From assembly GCA_018240405.1 (NCBI GenBank), contig JAFEFW010000641.1:1-64000 (forward strand): a stretch of 64,000 nt of DNA, written 5' to 3'. Shown in pieces: positions 38,693 to 48,300 of the stretch (position 1 is the first letter of the stretch; each line of letters begins with the position of its first letter). The notes beneath the pieces are model-generated. The model saw only the letters and a list, made by a program, of their open reading frames with translations, was not told the DNA's origin and made no database searches. This stretch comes from Pseudomonadota bacterium (GTDB lineage Bacteria; Pseudomonadota; Alphaproteobacteria; Acetobacterales; Acetobacteraceae). A program made the position numbers and the translations under genes.

Positions 38693-39925
38693 TCATTCGG
38701 GATCGCTGGCTTCCAGGTCATTCAGCGCCTCCTCATAGGCTCGGGCAAACGCCCGGCCGAAGACGCTGTCGAAGTCGTCGTGCAGCGCCTGCGCCATCTT
38801 TTCGTGCAGCGCTTCGTAAGTATCCCAGGCCCGTGCCTTCTTGTGCGCCGGCAGCAATGACATGCCGCCGGCTCGTTCAATTGCGCTGCGAATCCGTTGC
38901 GGATCAAGGTCCGAGAGCAACGCCTGCGCCGCGGCCTGCATGGCAGTCATCGAGGCAAGTTCGTGCAGTTTGATGTCGCGCAGGGCTTCCCCCACCACCG
39001 CGGCGGGTAGCAGGTCAGAGCGGCGGCCAATTCCCAACAGGGCGGCAATTGCATCGTCATCGTTGGCGGAAAACTTCAGCGGATTGTTGCCGCGCGCCCG
39101 GATCATCGTCTGCTCGATGCGGAACTCACCTTTGATCTGGGCGCGCGCGATCAGCACCGCGCGGAGGCCGGCCACCAACACCCGGAACGTCTCGCCCAGC
39201 CGCAGGAACATCTGTTCGGGGTTGGCGGGATAAACGTCCGGCAGGTCCAGCCCGGAGAAGAACGCATCCATCAGGCTGGAATCAGGCGGCAGCGCGGTCT
39301 GCCGCTGTGCCCGGTCCTCGGCCAGCGCAGGGGGCGAAGGGAGCGGCGAGCGCATGGACGTCTCGTCCATGCCTCCCGCGGACAACGCGGTCTCTGCCGG
39401 CCAGTCATTTTGTGGCGGTGGCTCCACGACAGGCGGTGGCTCCGCCCGCAGCGGCCGTAGCGGCACGACATTGGGCTTCAGCGCCGGCGGCAGCCCGCCC
39501 TGGCTGCCAAGCGATGGGTCGCTCGCACCCGGGGCATCGTCAAAATATTCCTCATGCACTGCCGCTGTGCGCTGGCGTGTGCCGGGCGGCGGACGACGGG
39601 ACAGCGAGTCCTCATCGAGACTCGCCTCCAGCTCATACGGACCGATGCGGATGCGGTCATTATTACGCAAGCGGCGCCGGTTGCCGCGGCCAATCGGCGC
39701 CTTGTCCCAATTGGCATATGTACCATTCGAGCTTTCGTCGATGATATGCCAGCGCCCGGCGCGCATCATGATGGTGAAATGCCGCCGGGAAATCGTCTGC
39801 TCCGGATCGTGCAGCACCCAGTCGACGCCAGGCCCGCGGCCAACCGACAATTCGCCGGCGTTGACCAGACGGGTCTCGGGCCGCACCGAGGCCGGGCAGC
39901 GCAGCATAGTCAGGGTCAGAGGCAT
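38693..39925 (-). CDS. FHA-domain protein with TagH-like C-terminus
   Basis: 410 residues. N-terminal FHA domain (~1-105) with phosphothreonine-binding signatures SVGRGPG, SRRHFTI and ESSNGTYANW. A low-complexity Pro-rich middle (~110-225) follows. The helical C-terminal domain (~228-405) has LMDAFFSGLDLPDVYPANPEQMFLRLGETFRVLVAGLRAVLIARAQIKGEFRIE split over 50 residues. That domain's wording resembles the type VI secretion Fha/TagH/ImpI C-terminal domain, as I recall it. No type VI structural gene occurs in the window. Its partners here are a Ser/Thr kinase upstream and a PP2C downstream, so it probably reads the kinase's phospho-Thr mark. Confidence 0.88.
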   Translation of the reverse strand: MPLTLTMLRCPASVRPETRLVNAGELSVGRGPGVDWVLHDPEQTISRRHFTIMMRAGRWHIIDESSNGTYANWDKAPIGRGNRRRLRNNDRIRIGPYELEASLDEDSLSRRPPPGTRQRTAAVHEEYFDDAPGASDPSLGSQGGLPPALKPNVVPLRPLRAEPPPVVEPPPQNDWPAETALSAGGMDETSMRSPLPSPPALAEDRAQRQTALPPDSSLMDAFFSGLDLPDVYPANPEQMFLRLGETFRVLVAGLRAVLIARAQIKGEFRIEQTMIRARGNNPLKFSANDDDAIAALLGIGRRSDLLPAAVVGEALRDIKLHELASMTAMQAAAQALLSDLDPQRIRSAIERAGGMSLLPAHKKARAWDTYEALHEKMAQALHDDFDSVFGRAFARAYEEALNDLEASDPE

Positions 39926-40107
39926 CGCCGGGGCGACCGGATAATGGCAGAAATCGGCGTCACACTTCCTCCGCGATCAGTTCGCCTGGGCTGCCCGCCA
40001 TGATATTACGTGCACTTTCCCGCCTGCCCTGCAACCTTTTCATTTTGCGGGTGACATCACCGGCCGTTGCATGCCGGTGCCAGCGCGTCGCCCCTGCCGG
40101 GTGCCTG

Positions 40108-42267
40108 CTACTTCGGCAACGTGTCGACCAGCATGGCGTTGCCGATAAGCCGTCCACCCGCCCTCTCAAAGTTGCGGACGGCAGCCGCGAGGTCGTGCAG
40201 GTAGGCATCGGCCTTCTCCACATTGCCCGGCCGCGGTTTGGCAAACAGCGGCTGTGACGAGGCAATGGCAATGATCATATCGGTGCCGTAGGGTGGCCCG
40301 ACTTCCCAGGCCGGCTGGCCCGGCGACGGATCGCCCAGTGCTACACGCTCGCCGGCCGGAAACACCTTGACCTTGTCGGCGACCACACCTTGGTCCGCCA
40401 CTTGCGGGTACAGGTGCTGCACAGCGCCATCATGCGTCACGTAGTCGACGCGAAGGTATCCGGGAAAGTTCGGCATCACAATGCGCGGGCGGATTCGCTG
40501 ACCGTCATGCAGTGCCGTCCGCTCGTCCGCCAGCGACAGCGCCAGCCGCGGCTCTATGGAGGCGAAGGCCGGGGCGATTGGCCGCAGGACATCGAGTGGC
40601 TGGCAGAACACGCTTTCCGCCGCGCTGGTCCGCCACAGCACAGGAATGGCAGCGCCCGCCAGCGCATCGCGGACATCGTCGCGCACGCCCGGCCCGGCGA
40701 TGCCGGTCAGGGTCACGGTGCCCCTGTCGCTGACCGCTCCGTTCAGTAACGAGCAGGATTGTCCCGCCACGATCTGCGCGAACCGCTCGCGGATCGCGGC
40801 GATATCCGGGCCGGGCGGCGGGGCCGGTTGGGACGGCGGCGGGCTGACGATGGGCGGTTTTTCCGCCGCAACCTCTCGCGGCGGAGCGGGCTCCGCCGGC
40901 TTGGCGGTCTGCACGGGCGGGGGCTGGGTGGTACTTGGTTGCGCTGCCTGCGCAGTCGGGGTTTGCGCTTGTTGGGTCGGCGGTGGCTGCGGTGGCGGCG
41001 CGACGGGCTGCGGCGTGGGGGTGACGGCCTGCGGCGCTGGGGTAACGGCCTGCGGTGCCGGCGTCACCACTGCAGGCGACGTACTGACCGAGGGCGCTGG
41101 CGGCGCATTCTGGCGCAGCATAAAAAAGGCGCCGCCGCCACCAACCGCCAGCAAGGCAATAACGGCTCCGGCGATCAGTGGCACCTTGCTGGAGCCGCTG
41201 CTTACCGGTTCGGCGGGTGACGGCGGCGGCGGTGGCGGCGCAATGACCGTCGCCTCGGATGGCGGTGCGCTGGCCGGCGGGGCAGCGGCCGGCTGCGGCG
41301 GCAGCGTCTCCAGCGTCGCCATCGCCATCGTGGCGTCCATTTCGGCCGCCCCTGCGGCAGCGGCCACCGTATCCGGCCGCGCCACCAGTGTCGCCTCCTC
41401 GGCGGTCAGTGTGTCCAGAGTCGCCGCCGCTCCCGGCGCCCGGACCGCGGTCACCAGCGCCTCGGAAAAATCGTGCGCGCTTTGGAAACGCTCCGCGGGG
41501 CGCTTCGCCATTGCCTTCTTCACCACGGTATCCAACGCCGGGGTGACATTGACCGACAGCTGCGACGGCGGAATCGGCTCCGTGTTCAGCACCTTGTGCA
41601 TGATCGCCGATAGCCCGCCCTCAAACGGGCGTTCCCCGGTCAGCATCTGGTACAGCAGCACGCCGCAGGCGTAGATGTCCGTCCGCGGATCGACCGTCTG
41701 ACCCATGAACTGCTCGGGCGACATGTAGGTCGGCGTGCCCATCATCACGCCGGCCTGGGTCATGCTGCTACTCTCGATCCGGGCAATGCCGAAATCGGAG
41801 ATCTTGATGCGGGCGCGCGACCGATCCGTGCTGGTCAGCATCAGGTTGGCCGGCTTGATGTCACGGTGGACGACGCCCTGCTCATGGCTGTGTTCCAGCC
41901 CGGCCAGCACGTCCTGCATGATCTTGACGACGTCCGGCAGCGCGAACCGGTCGTTCTTGCCCATCACCTCCTTCAGGCTCGGTCCGTTGACGAACTCCAT
42001 CACGATGTAGGCGAGTTCGTTGGTCTCACCGTAGTCGAACACCGAGACGATGTTGGGATGCGTCAGCCGCCCCGCGGCCTGCGCCTCCCGCCGGAAGCGG
42101 GCGATAGCCTCCCGAGTTTCTTCGTCGTCGGTGTCGCTGATCGGCACAGTCTTGATCGCAACCACGCGCTGGATCGTCGGATCCCAGCCTTCGTACACGA
42201 CGCCCATGGCGCCGCGCCCGAGCACGCGCTTTATCTCGTACTTGCCAAGTTTCTCCAGCGTGTCCAT
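40108..42267 (-). CDS. transmembrane Ser/Thr protein kinase (PpkA/PknB type)
   Basis: 719 residues; GAGG precedes the ATG. Kinase domain ~10-270: G-loop LGRGAMGVVYEG, Lys39 in VAIKTV, catalytic Asp136 in VVHRDIKPANLM, DFG Asp158, and activation-loop end GTPTYMSPEQFMG with Thr residues for autophosphorylation. One membrane helix at ~358-380 (VPLIAGAVIALLAVGG). Then a long Pro/Gln/Thr-rich stalk (APQAVTPAPQAVTP repeats) and a C-terminal periplasmic domain with a DUF4384-like look (PGYLRVDYVTHDGAVQHLYP, PYGTDMIIAIASSQPLF). The outer domain probably senses an envelope signal. It lies directly after the CHAT gene. Confidence 0.93.
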   Translation of the reverse strand: MDTLEKLGKYEIKRVLGRGAMGVVYEGWDPTIQRVVAIKTVPISDTDDEETREAIARFRREAQAAGRLTHPNIVSVFDYGETNELAYIVMEFVNGPSLKEVMGKNDRFALPDVVKIMQDVLAGLEHSHEQGVVHRDIKPANLMLTSTDRSRARIKISDFGIARIESSSMTQAGVMMGTPTYMSPEQFMGQTVDPRTDIYACGVLLYQMLTGERPFEGGLSAIMHKVLNTEPIPPSQLSVNVTPALDTVVKKAMAKRPAERFQSAHDFSEALVTAVRAPGAAATLDTLTAEEATLVARPDTVAAAAGAAEMDATMAMATLETLPPQPAAAPPASAPPSEATVIAPPPPPPSPAEPVSSGSSKVPLIAGAVIALLAVGGGGAFFMLRQNAPPAPSVSTSPAVVTPAPQAVTPAPQAVTPTPQPVAPPPQPPPTQQAQTPTAQAAQPSTTQPPPVQTAKPAEPAPPREVAAEKPPIVSPPPSQPAPPPGPDIAAIRERFAQIVAGQSCSLLNGAVSDRGTVTLTGIAGPGVRDDVRDALAGAAIPVLWRTSAAESVFCQPLDVLRPIAPAFASIEPRLALSLADERTALHDGQRIRPRIVMPNFPGYLRVDYVTHDGAVQHLYPQVADQGVVADKVKVFPAGERVALGDPSPGQPAWEVGPPYGTDMIIAIASSQPLFAKPRPGNVEKADAYLHDLAAAVRNFERAGGRLIGNAMLVDTLPK

Positions 42268-42340
42268 CAGCGCCTCAGGCTATGGCCGCACCATAACCGA
42301 ACCGTCCCGGTTGAGCGATATTGTCCTTCTTCAACGTTGC

Positions 42341-42356
42341 ACCGGCGGGAGCCGGT
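42341..42356 (-). terminator. hairpin at end of CHAT gene
   Basis: ACCGGC-GGGA-GCCGGT, a perfect 6-bp stem with a 4-nt loop, starting in the CHAT stop codon and lying 74 bp before the kinase start. Lacks a T-run; may be an mRNA-processing or attenuation stem within the operon rather than a full terminator. Confidence 0.35.
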
Positions 42357-45300
42357 CAGCCGCCGGCCGGACCGCCCGGAACAGCGGCCATTTTTCCGCC
42401 TCCGCCTTCCCCGCGCCCGCCGATCAGCGCCGCGACTGCCCAATAATACGGATGGGCCTGCACGGCGCGTTCGCCGACCGATTCGCTCAACATCCGCCGT
42501 TGCGCGTTCGCCAGCGCCATGGCCGGGCCGGCTTGCGGACTGGCATTCAGGTTCCCCAGGAACAGCGCGGTCAGATAGAGCGTCGTCGCATCGTTCGCTT
42601 CCCAGTGCGTCACCAGCAGTGAGCGGGCGCCGGCAAAAAAGAAGGCACGTGCCAGACCGGACAGGCTTTCACCGGCCGCGCCGTTGGCACCGCCCGTGTT
42701 GCACGCGGCCAGGATAACCAGTTCGGCGTCGAGTTCCATTTGCTGGATCTGCGACGCGGTCAGCATGGCGGCGGAGGCATTTGGTGCGTTTGGCGGCGTC
42801 GAGGTCAGTACCGCCGGTTCAGCCTGGCAGCGCAACTCGCCCGGCAGGATGGCATGTGTGGCGAAGTGCACGATGCGGAAGTTCTTCAGCGGCGCCTTCA
42901 GCACGGCCTGCGAGGTGAACGCCATGCCCAGAAGTTGGTCGCGCGCCGCGGCGCCCTCCAGTTGGCGGGCCACCTCAAGCTCCCGGACAGCCCCCGGCAG
43001 CGGCGGCAGCGAGGCCAGCGCCTTGGCGCTGTCGCCGCACGCGTCGACCGGGAAGGTCGCCATTGCCTGCTTCAGGCTGGGCGGTTTGAAATCGCCCATG
43101 CCGAACCAGGGGTTGCGCGCCTGCACGGTCTTCGCGCCCTTGCGCAGGTTGACGAAGCTGGCCGCCGACGGCACGTGCGAGATCGCATACTGCTTGATCA
43201 GGAAGGGTGCCGCACTGAGGTTGCTGTCCTCGGCCGGGCCGGTCAGCAATGCCGCGAAGGGCACCGACAGCAGACTGCCGGCCGGCGCCACGGTCAGCGC
43301 GTTCACGCCCGACAGGCCAGACTGCACCGGTGCCAGTACCGCGTCGTAGATCCCACGCGCGGCTGCGATGTTGAACGCATGTGGCCGGTTGTCGCGGCCA
43401 AGTTCCATCGCATCGCGGAATGCCTTCACCATGCCATCGAGCTTGGCGGCGCCCCCGGAAATGCGCCCGGCGCTGATGGAGTCCTTGCGGATCAGCAGCG
43501 TCCAGCCTTCGTTCGGCCCAACCACCATCGTGGCGACCGCCTCATCCGGTCCCAGCAGCGCCTGCACGTCGGCGGCCGAAACGGATTCCTGCACCAGCGC
43601 GGCAAAGCCCGGCGACGCCGCCTGGCGCGCCTCACCGGCATCGCGCTGCGCGGCGACGGCCTTGCGAATTTCCTCATCCAGCGCCTTGGCCGAGGTGCTG
43701 TCCTTATCGCCGCCCAGTTCGAGCCGGCGGCGATACAGCGTCTCCAGCTTCGCCGTGGCGGCGTCATAGGCGTTGATCGCGTCCGCCACCTTCGGGTCGC
43801 GGGCGCTCTCTGCGAGGCGCGCCGCTGCCAACGCAATCTGCCGGCTGGTAATGCTGCCCTGCGCCAATTGGGACAGGGCAAACATCTCCGCCAGCACCGG
43901 TTGGCCGCCGCGGGCGACCTCGGTGTTCAGCGCATCGAGGCAGGGGATCAGCAGCGCCGGCTCGACGCCGCCCTTCAGTGTGCCAAGGGTCTTTGCAGCA
44001 GAGCGGCACTCGGGCAGTGCACTGGAATAGCTCCCGGCGGCGGCAAGGCGTGCCGCGTGCAGCAATTGCGTTTCGGCCAGCGGCATGGTGCCGGGCTGGC
44101 CGCGGTTGAAATTGTCGACCGCACGCTGCAGGTCGGCTGCGTCACCACGGACACCCGCATCGCCGAGACCCATGCCGACGGTGCGGTAGAAGCGCGCCGC
44201 CAGCCGCGGGTCACGGCCGGCGTAGAGATCGGCGGCGGATTGCAGCGCCGCTTCGGCGTCCTGGGTGCGGCCCATTTCCGCCAGCGCAATGGCCTGATAG
44301 CGCCGGGTCTCGATCACGCTGTTCAGCGCCTGGTTGGCGGTTGGGTCGGACATGATCGACATGTCCTCGGCTTCCTGCGCCAGGCGTTCTGCGGTCGTCC
44401 GGGCAACGCGGTTGTTGCGCGCACGGGGCCGCAGTGCGTCCGGCGGCACCAGCTTCAGGAACCCTTGCTCTGCCTGCTTCAGCAGCGGCAGTGCCTCGGC
44501 CGGCTTGTCGCGGTTCAGCAGGTCGAGCGCGCGCATGTCAGCGACCATCGGCCGCGCCAGCGGGTCGATCTGGTTACGCTGCGACACCAGCTTTTCGGCA
44601 CGGGCGAACAGCCGGTCCGCCTCGGCATAGCGGCCCTGGTTGGACACCTGCAGCGCCTCACGTGCCACTGGCACGGCCAGCGCCGGGTTGTCGGCGCCGA
44701 CGATGCGCTCCTGGATCGAGATTGCCGCGCGGTAGGCGCTTTCCGCGGCAGCGTAGTTGCCGCGCCGGTTCTCCATGGCACCACGCTGCATCTGCCGCTG
44801 TACTTCGGCGATGGCGCCGGCACCCTGGATATTGACGGCCTGCGAGGCGGAACGCTGCGCTTCCAGACCGGAATCGAGTGCCGCGGCCGGGCTGGCGGAG
44901 ACCTTGCCGGCCACCACGCCGATCGCCTTGGGCAGCACCGATTCCACCGGCCTCACGCCGTCGGCGACAAACATCTTGCCGTCGATACTGGTGGCGAGCA
45001 CGACCTGCTGCCAACCGCCCTGGCGGCGGGTGCACGACAAGGTCGCGGCCGGGGCGCCCAGCACGGTGGTCGATGTCGGCGAACCGCACAGGAAGCGGCT
45101 GTCGAAGCTGCTGCGCCACGGGCTGGAGCCGAGAAATGCCGACGGGTCCGCCGTCGTCGTCTGTGTGTCGACCCGGCCCGCGGGCTCAAGGTAGCTGCCG
45201 CAGAAGATCTCGGCATTATTGGCGCCTTGCTGCAGCGAGCAGGCTTCATTGGCGGTGTTCTTGCCCAGGTCCAGGGCCTGCCCGCTGCGGGCGCTGCCGA

Positions 45301-45388
45301 CATAGACGTCGGCCGGTGGCTTGGAGCAGGCGACCAGCGCCAGGGCGGCCGCGGCGGCCAGGCCGAGAGGGCGCGACCAGCGAATCAT
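42356..45388 (-). CDS. lipoprotein CHAT-domain (caspase-like) protease with TPR region
   Basis: 1010 residues. Lipoprotein signal with lipobox LVAC, Cys21. Residues ~190-500 are helical, TPR-like (RGNYAAAESAYRAAISIQERIVG, EMGRTQDAEAALQSAADLYAG). The CHAT domain occupies ~640-1000. It has the catalytic dyad His845 in IVHFATH and Cys896 in LVILAACNTGG, and GLARAFFFAGARSLLVTHW, all as in CHAT peptidases. So the protease would be lipid-anchored in the periplasm or outer membrane rather than cytosolic. Its ATG overlaps the stop of the giant exoprotein gene (ATGA), so the two are made together. Likely role: processing or surveillance of that exoprotein, inferred from the coupling. Confidence 0.92.
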   Translation of the reverse strand: MIRWSRPLGLAAAAALALVACSKPPADVYVGSARSGQALDLGKNTANEACSLQQGANNAEIFCGSYLEPAGRVDTQTTTADPSAFLGSSPWRSSFDSRFLCGSPTSTTVLGAPAATLSCTRRQGGWQQVVLATSIDGKMFVADGVRPVESVLPKAIGVVAGKVSASPAAALDSGLEAQRSASQAVNIQGAGAIAEVQRQMQRGAMENRRGNYAAAESAYRAAISIQERIVGADNPALAVPVAREALQVSNQGRYAEADRLFARAEKLVSQRNQIDPLARPMVADMRALDLLNRDKPAEALPLLKQAEQGFLKLVPPDALRPRARNNRVARTTAERLAQEAEDMSIMSDPTANQALNSVIETRRYQAIALAEMGRTQDAEAALQSAADLYAGRDPRLAARFYRTVGMGLGDAGVRGDAADLQRAVDNFNRGQPGTMPLAETQLLHAARLAAAGSYSSALPECRSAAKTLGTLKGGVEPALLIPCLDALNTEVARGGQPVLAEMFALSQLAQGSITSRQIALAAARLAESARDPKVADAINAYDAATAKLETLYRRRLELGGDKDSTSAKALDEEIRKAVAAQRDAGEARQAASPGFAALVQESVSAADVQALLGPDEAVATMVVGPNEGWTLLIRKDSISAGRISGGAAKLDGMVKAFRDAMELGRDNRPHAFNIAAARGIYDAVLAPVQSGLSGVNALTVAPAGSLLSVPFAALLTGPAEDSNLSAAPFLIKQYAISHVPSAASFVNLRKGAKTVQARNPWFGMGDFKPPSLKQAMATFPVDACGDSAKALASLPPLPGAVRELEVARQLEGAAARDQLLGMAFTSQAVLKAPLKNFRIVHFATHAILPGELRCQAEPAVLTSTPPNAPNASAAMLTASQIQQMELDAELVILAACNTGGANGAAGESLSGLARAFFFAGARSLLVTHWEANDATTLYLTALFLGNLNASPQAGPAMALANAQRRMLSESVGERAVQAHPYYWAVAALIGGRGEGGGGKMAAVPGGPAGG

Positions 45389-48300
45389 GTTCTGTAATCC
45401 CTCTTGGCGACGTCGGGGAGCAGGTCTTCGTCTTCAAAATCGTTCAGCATGCCGCCCATTTGCAGGTCCTGCAGCCCGTTGATGATCGGGATCGTCGTCA
45501 GGTTCTGCAGGTTCTGCGCGCCGTTGATGCTGGTCGACAGGTTGCCGGTACCGCAACTGGTGGCGATCGCGCAGCCGTTGATCTGGTAGTTCGCCTGCAC
45601 GCCCGGTGCGATGAACGAGATCGGCGCTGCGCCGATGCCGCCAACGCCACCGACCGATCCGGTCAGGTTGATCAACACGTCGGTCGGCGGTCCGTATCGC
45701 ACCTGCAGTCCGGCAACCACAATCGCGCCAGCCGCGCGACCATTGCTCAGGTCAAGGAACAGCTTCGCCCCGGGGTTCTCGAATGTGCCAATGCTGGCGA
45801 GGCCGGGTCCGGTCAGGGCGAAGCTGACGGCAATTGGCGTGGCACCGGACACGGTCATGCCGGCGTTGTCGATGTTTGCCGCCTGCAGGAACACGCCGGG
45901 TCCCCCGGCAACCGGGAAGGATTGCTCCTGGAGCGGCTCGCCACCGATGCTGGCAAGGCCTGCGAAGCCACTGCCCGCGGCCAATGTCAGCGTCGATTGC
46001 GGTGCCGTAATTGCCACGCTGCTGGCGGTGATGACGCCCTGAACTGTCAGGCCTTCGGCGTTCGCCAGGCTGAACGCATGCCCTGCCGCCGTGAAGTTGC
46101 CAAGGTTCGCGACGCCGTTCGCGCCACTGAGGCTGACATCGCCGCCCGCGGAACCGGTAAGATTGGCGGTGCGGATCGCGCCGCTCGCCGCCTGACTAAT
46201 GCCAGCCGGCGTGGCAAGCTGAACGACGCCGCTGCCGGGGGTCGTTGACGCGATGAGGCCGTTGGCGGCAATGCCGCCATTGGCTGTCACGCCGACCGCT
46301 CCGCCGCTCTGCAGCACCGCGCTGGCAGCCTGGGTAAAGACGCCAGTGGTGAAGATCGCGGCACCGCTGCCGGCCGTGATCGAGCCGGCGTTCTGCACGA
46401 ATTGCCCGGTCGTTGCCGTCGATCCCCCCGCGCCAGCTGTGCCCGATCCGGTGCCGACCGCGAGGCGGCCGGTGCTGGCGATGAGGCCGCCATTTTGCAG
46501 AAGCGATGTCGCGGTGACGTTGCCGCGCGCGGTGGTGATGGTGCCGGCATTCTGCGTCACCGACCCGATGGCCACGTTGCCGAAATTCGCCGCCACAGTG
46601 CCGCCGTTCTGTGTCAAGGACGCCGCGGTGACGTTGCCCTGGGCGCTGACGCGGCTGCCGGCTGCCTGTGTCACGCCGCCGGCAAAGCTGATATCGGTCC
46701 CCTGACCGGTGGTCGCGACGAGCTGGTTGGCGCCGAGTGTTACAAGGCTGCTGTTCACCAGGATCGAGCCAGCGCTGGCGATGACGGCGCCGCCGTTCAG
46801 CGTGACACCATTGGTCAGCGTGCCATCCAGCACCACTGACCCAGCCTGGATGGTGCCGGCGTTCTGCACCAGCGGCCCGCCGGACACGCGTAGCGCAGCC
46901 GCTCCGCCGGCGCTGACGGTGCCGGTCTGGGTCAATGCGTTGGATTGCAGCGTCAAGTCGCCTGTGGTCGCGAAATCCGACAAGCGGGCGACGGCGTTGC
47001 TGAGGCGCGGCAGCGACGCGCTGCCAGTCGTGTTCCCCCAGCCGATCGCCGCCGCGTTGGCCCAGCCCAGGGCAATAAGGCCGGCCGGCAATGTCGTACC
47101 GGCGCCGGCGCTGCCGGTCAAAAGTGATGCGGTGACGCCGCTACCAGCCTGCTGCGAAATCTGGTTCCGCGCATAGAGGCCGAGGCTGGAGGCATAGAGC
47201 GAGCCGGCGATGTCGATCGAGCCGGCAGTCAGCACCAGCGGCATGGTGTTGCTAGGTGACGTCGGCGTCGGCCCCTGGACGCTCGGCAGCGCCAGGGCCG
47301 GTACGGGCTGCGCGGACTCCGACGGCACCTGGAAGCAGTTGGCGCAGACCAGCGTGTAGCCACTGGCAATGGCCGTCGTCGCTGTCACTGACCCGGCTGT
47401 TGCGAAGACGGTGGTGCCGCTTGGCACCTGTATGGTTCCTGCCGGTGCCTGTACGGCGTTGCCGCCGATGACGTTGCCGTTCACTGCCACCTGCGGTCCG
47501 GCGACCACGCCAGTCAGCACCGCATTGCCGCCATTGGTCAGCAGCATGAAGCCGGACGGTTTGCCGGCGGCGGACACGGTTCCGCCGACGGACAGGCCGG
47601 TAGTTGCGGTGACGCCCAGGGTGCCGCCGCTGGCCAGGATCGCTCCACCCGATTGGGTGAAAGCGCCCAATGAGAAAACGTTTACGGCCTGGCCACCGAC
47701 GGCCACGCCGCCGCTTTGGTTGAAGCCGCCGCCGGTGGCGACCGACCCGCCCCATCCCGCGACACCGGAGCCGCTTCCAACCGCGAGCGTGGTCCCGGCG
47801 CTGAGGGTGCCGGCGGTCTGGTTCAGCGTCGTGGCGCCGATCGTGCCGGCGGCGATGATGGTGCCGCCGTTCTCCTTCAGCAGGCCGTTGACGTTGACGT
47901 TGCGGTTCGCCTGGATCCGGCTGTCGGTGGCTTGCGAAACCGCGCCCGACAGCACCACGTCCTGCGCGCTGTTCACCGCGGCGATGACCTCGCCGCTGCC
48001 GACGTTGATGATGCCCGCGCTCAGCGCGACAGATCCGTTCGTTCCCGTGGCGATGATCCGCCCGTTCGGCGGATCGCCGTTGGCGCTTCCGGCCAGGGCA
48101 ATGGTGCCGCCGAAGGTGTCGGCGGTGATGGCGACCGCGCCGCCGTTGATCTGGCCGGCGGCTTGCGTGAAGGTCGAACCCGTGCCGTTGACGGTGATCG
48201 CGATATTGCCGCCCTGCGTGCCGTTTGGCACGGCGGCGATCACGGGCGGCGGGTTTGCGTCGGACGGCCACTCCATCAGGATGTCGCCGGTGAAATTGAT

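Noticed and set aside
42740-45397. 885-residue plus-strand open frame
   Set aside because: Antisense to the CHAT lipoprotein gene; Arg/Gln/Gly-rich with no domain.
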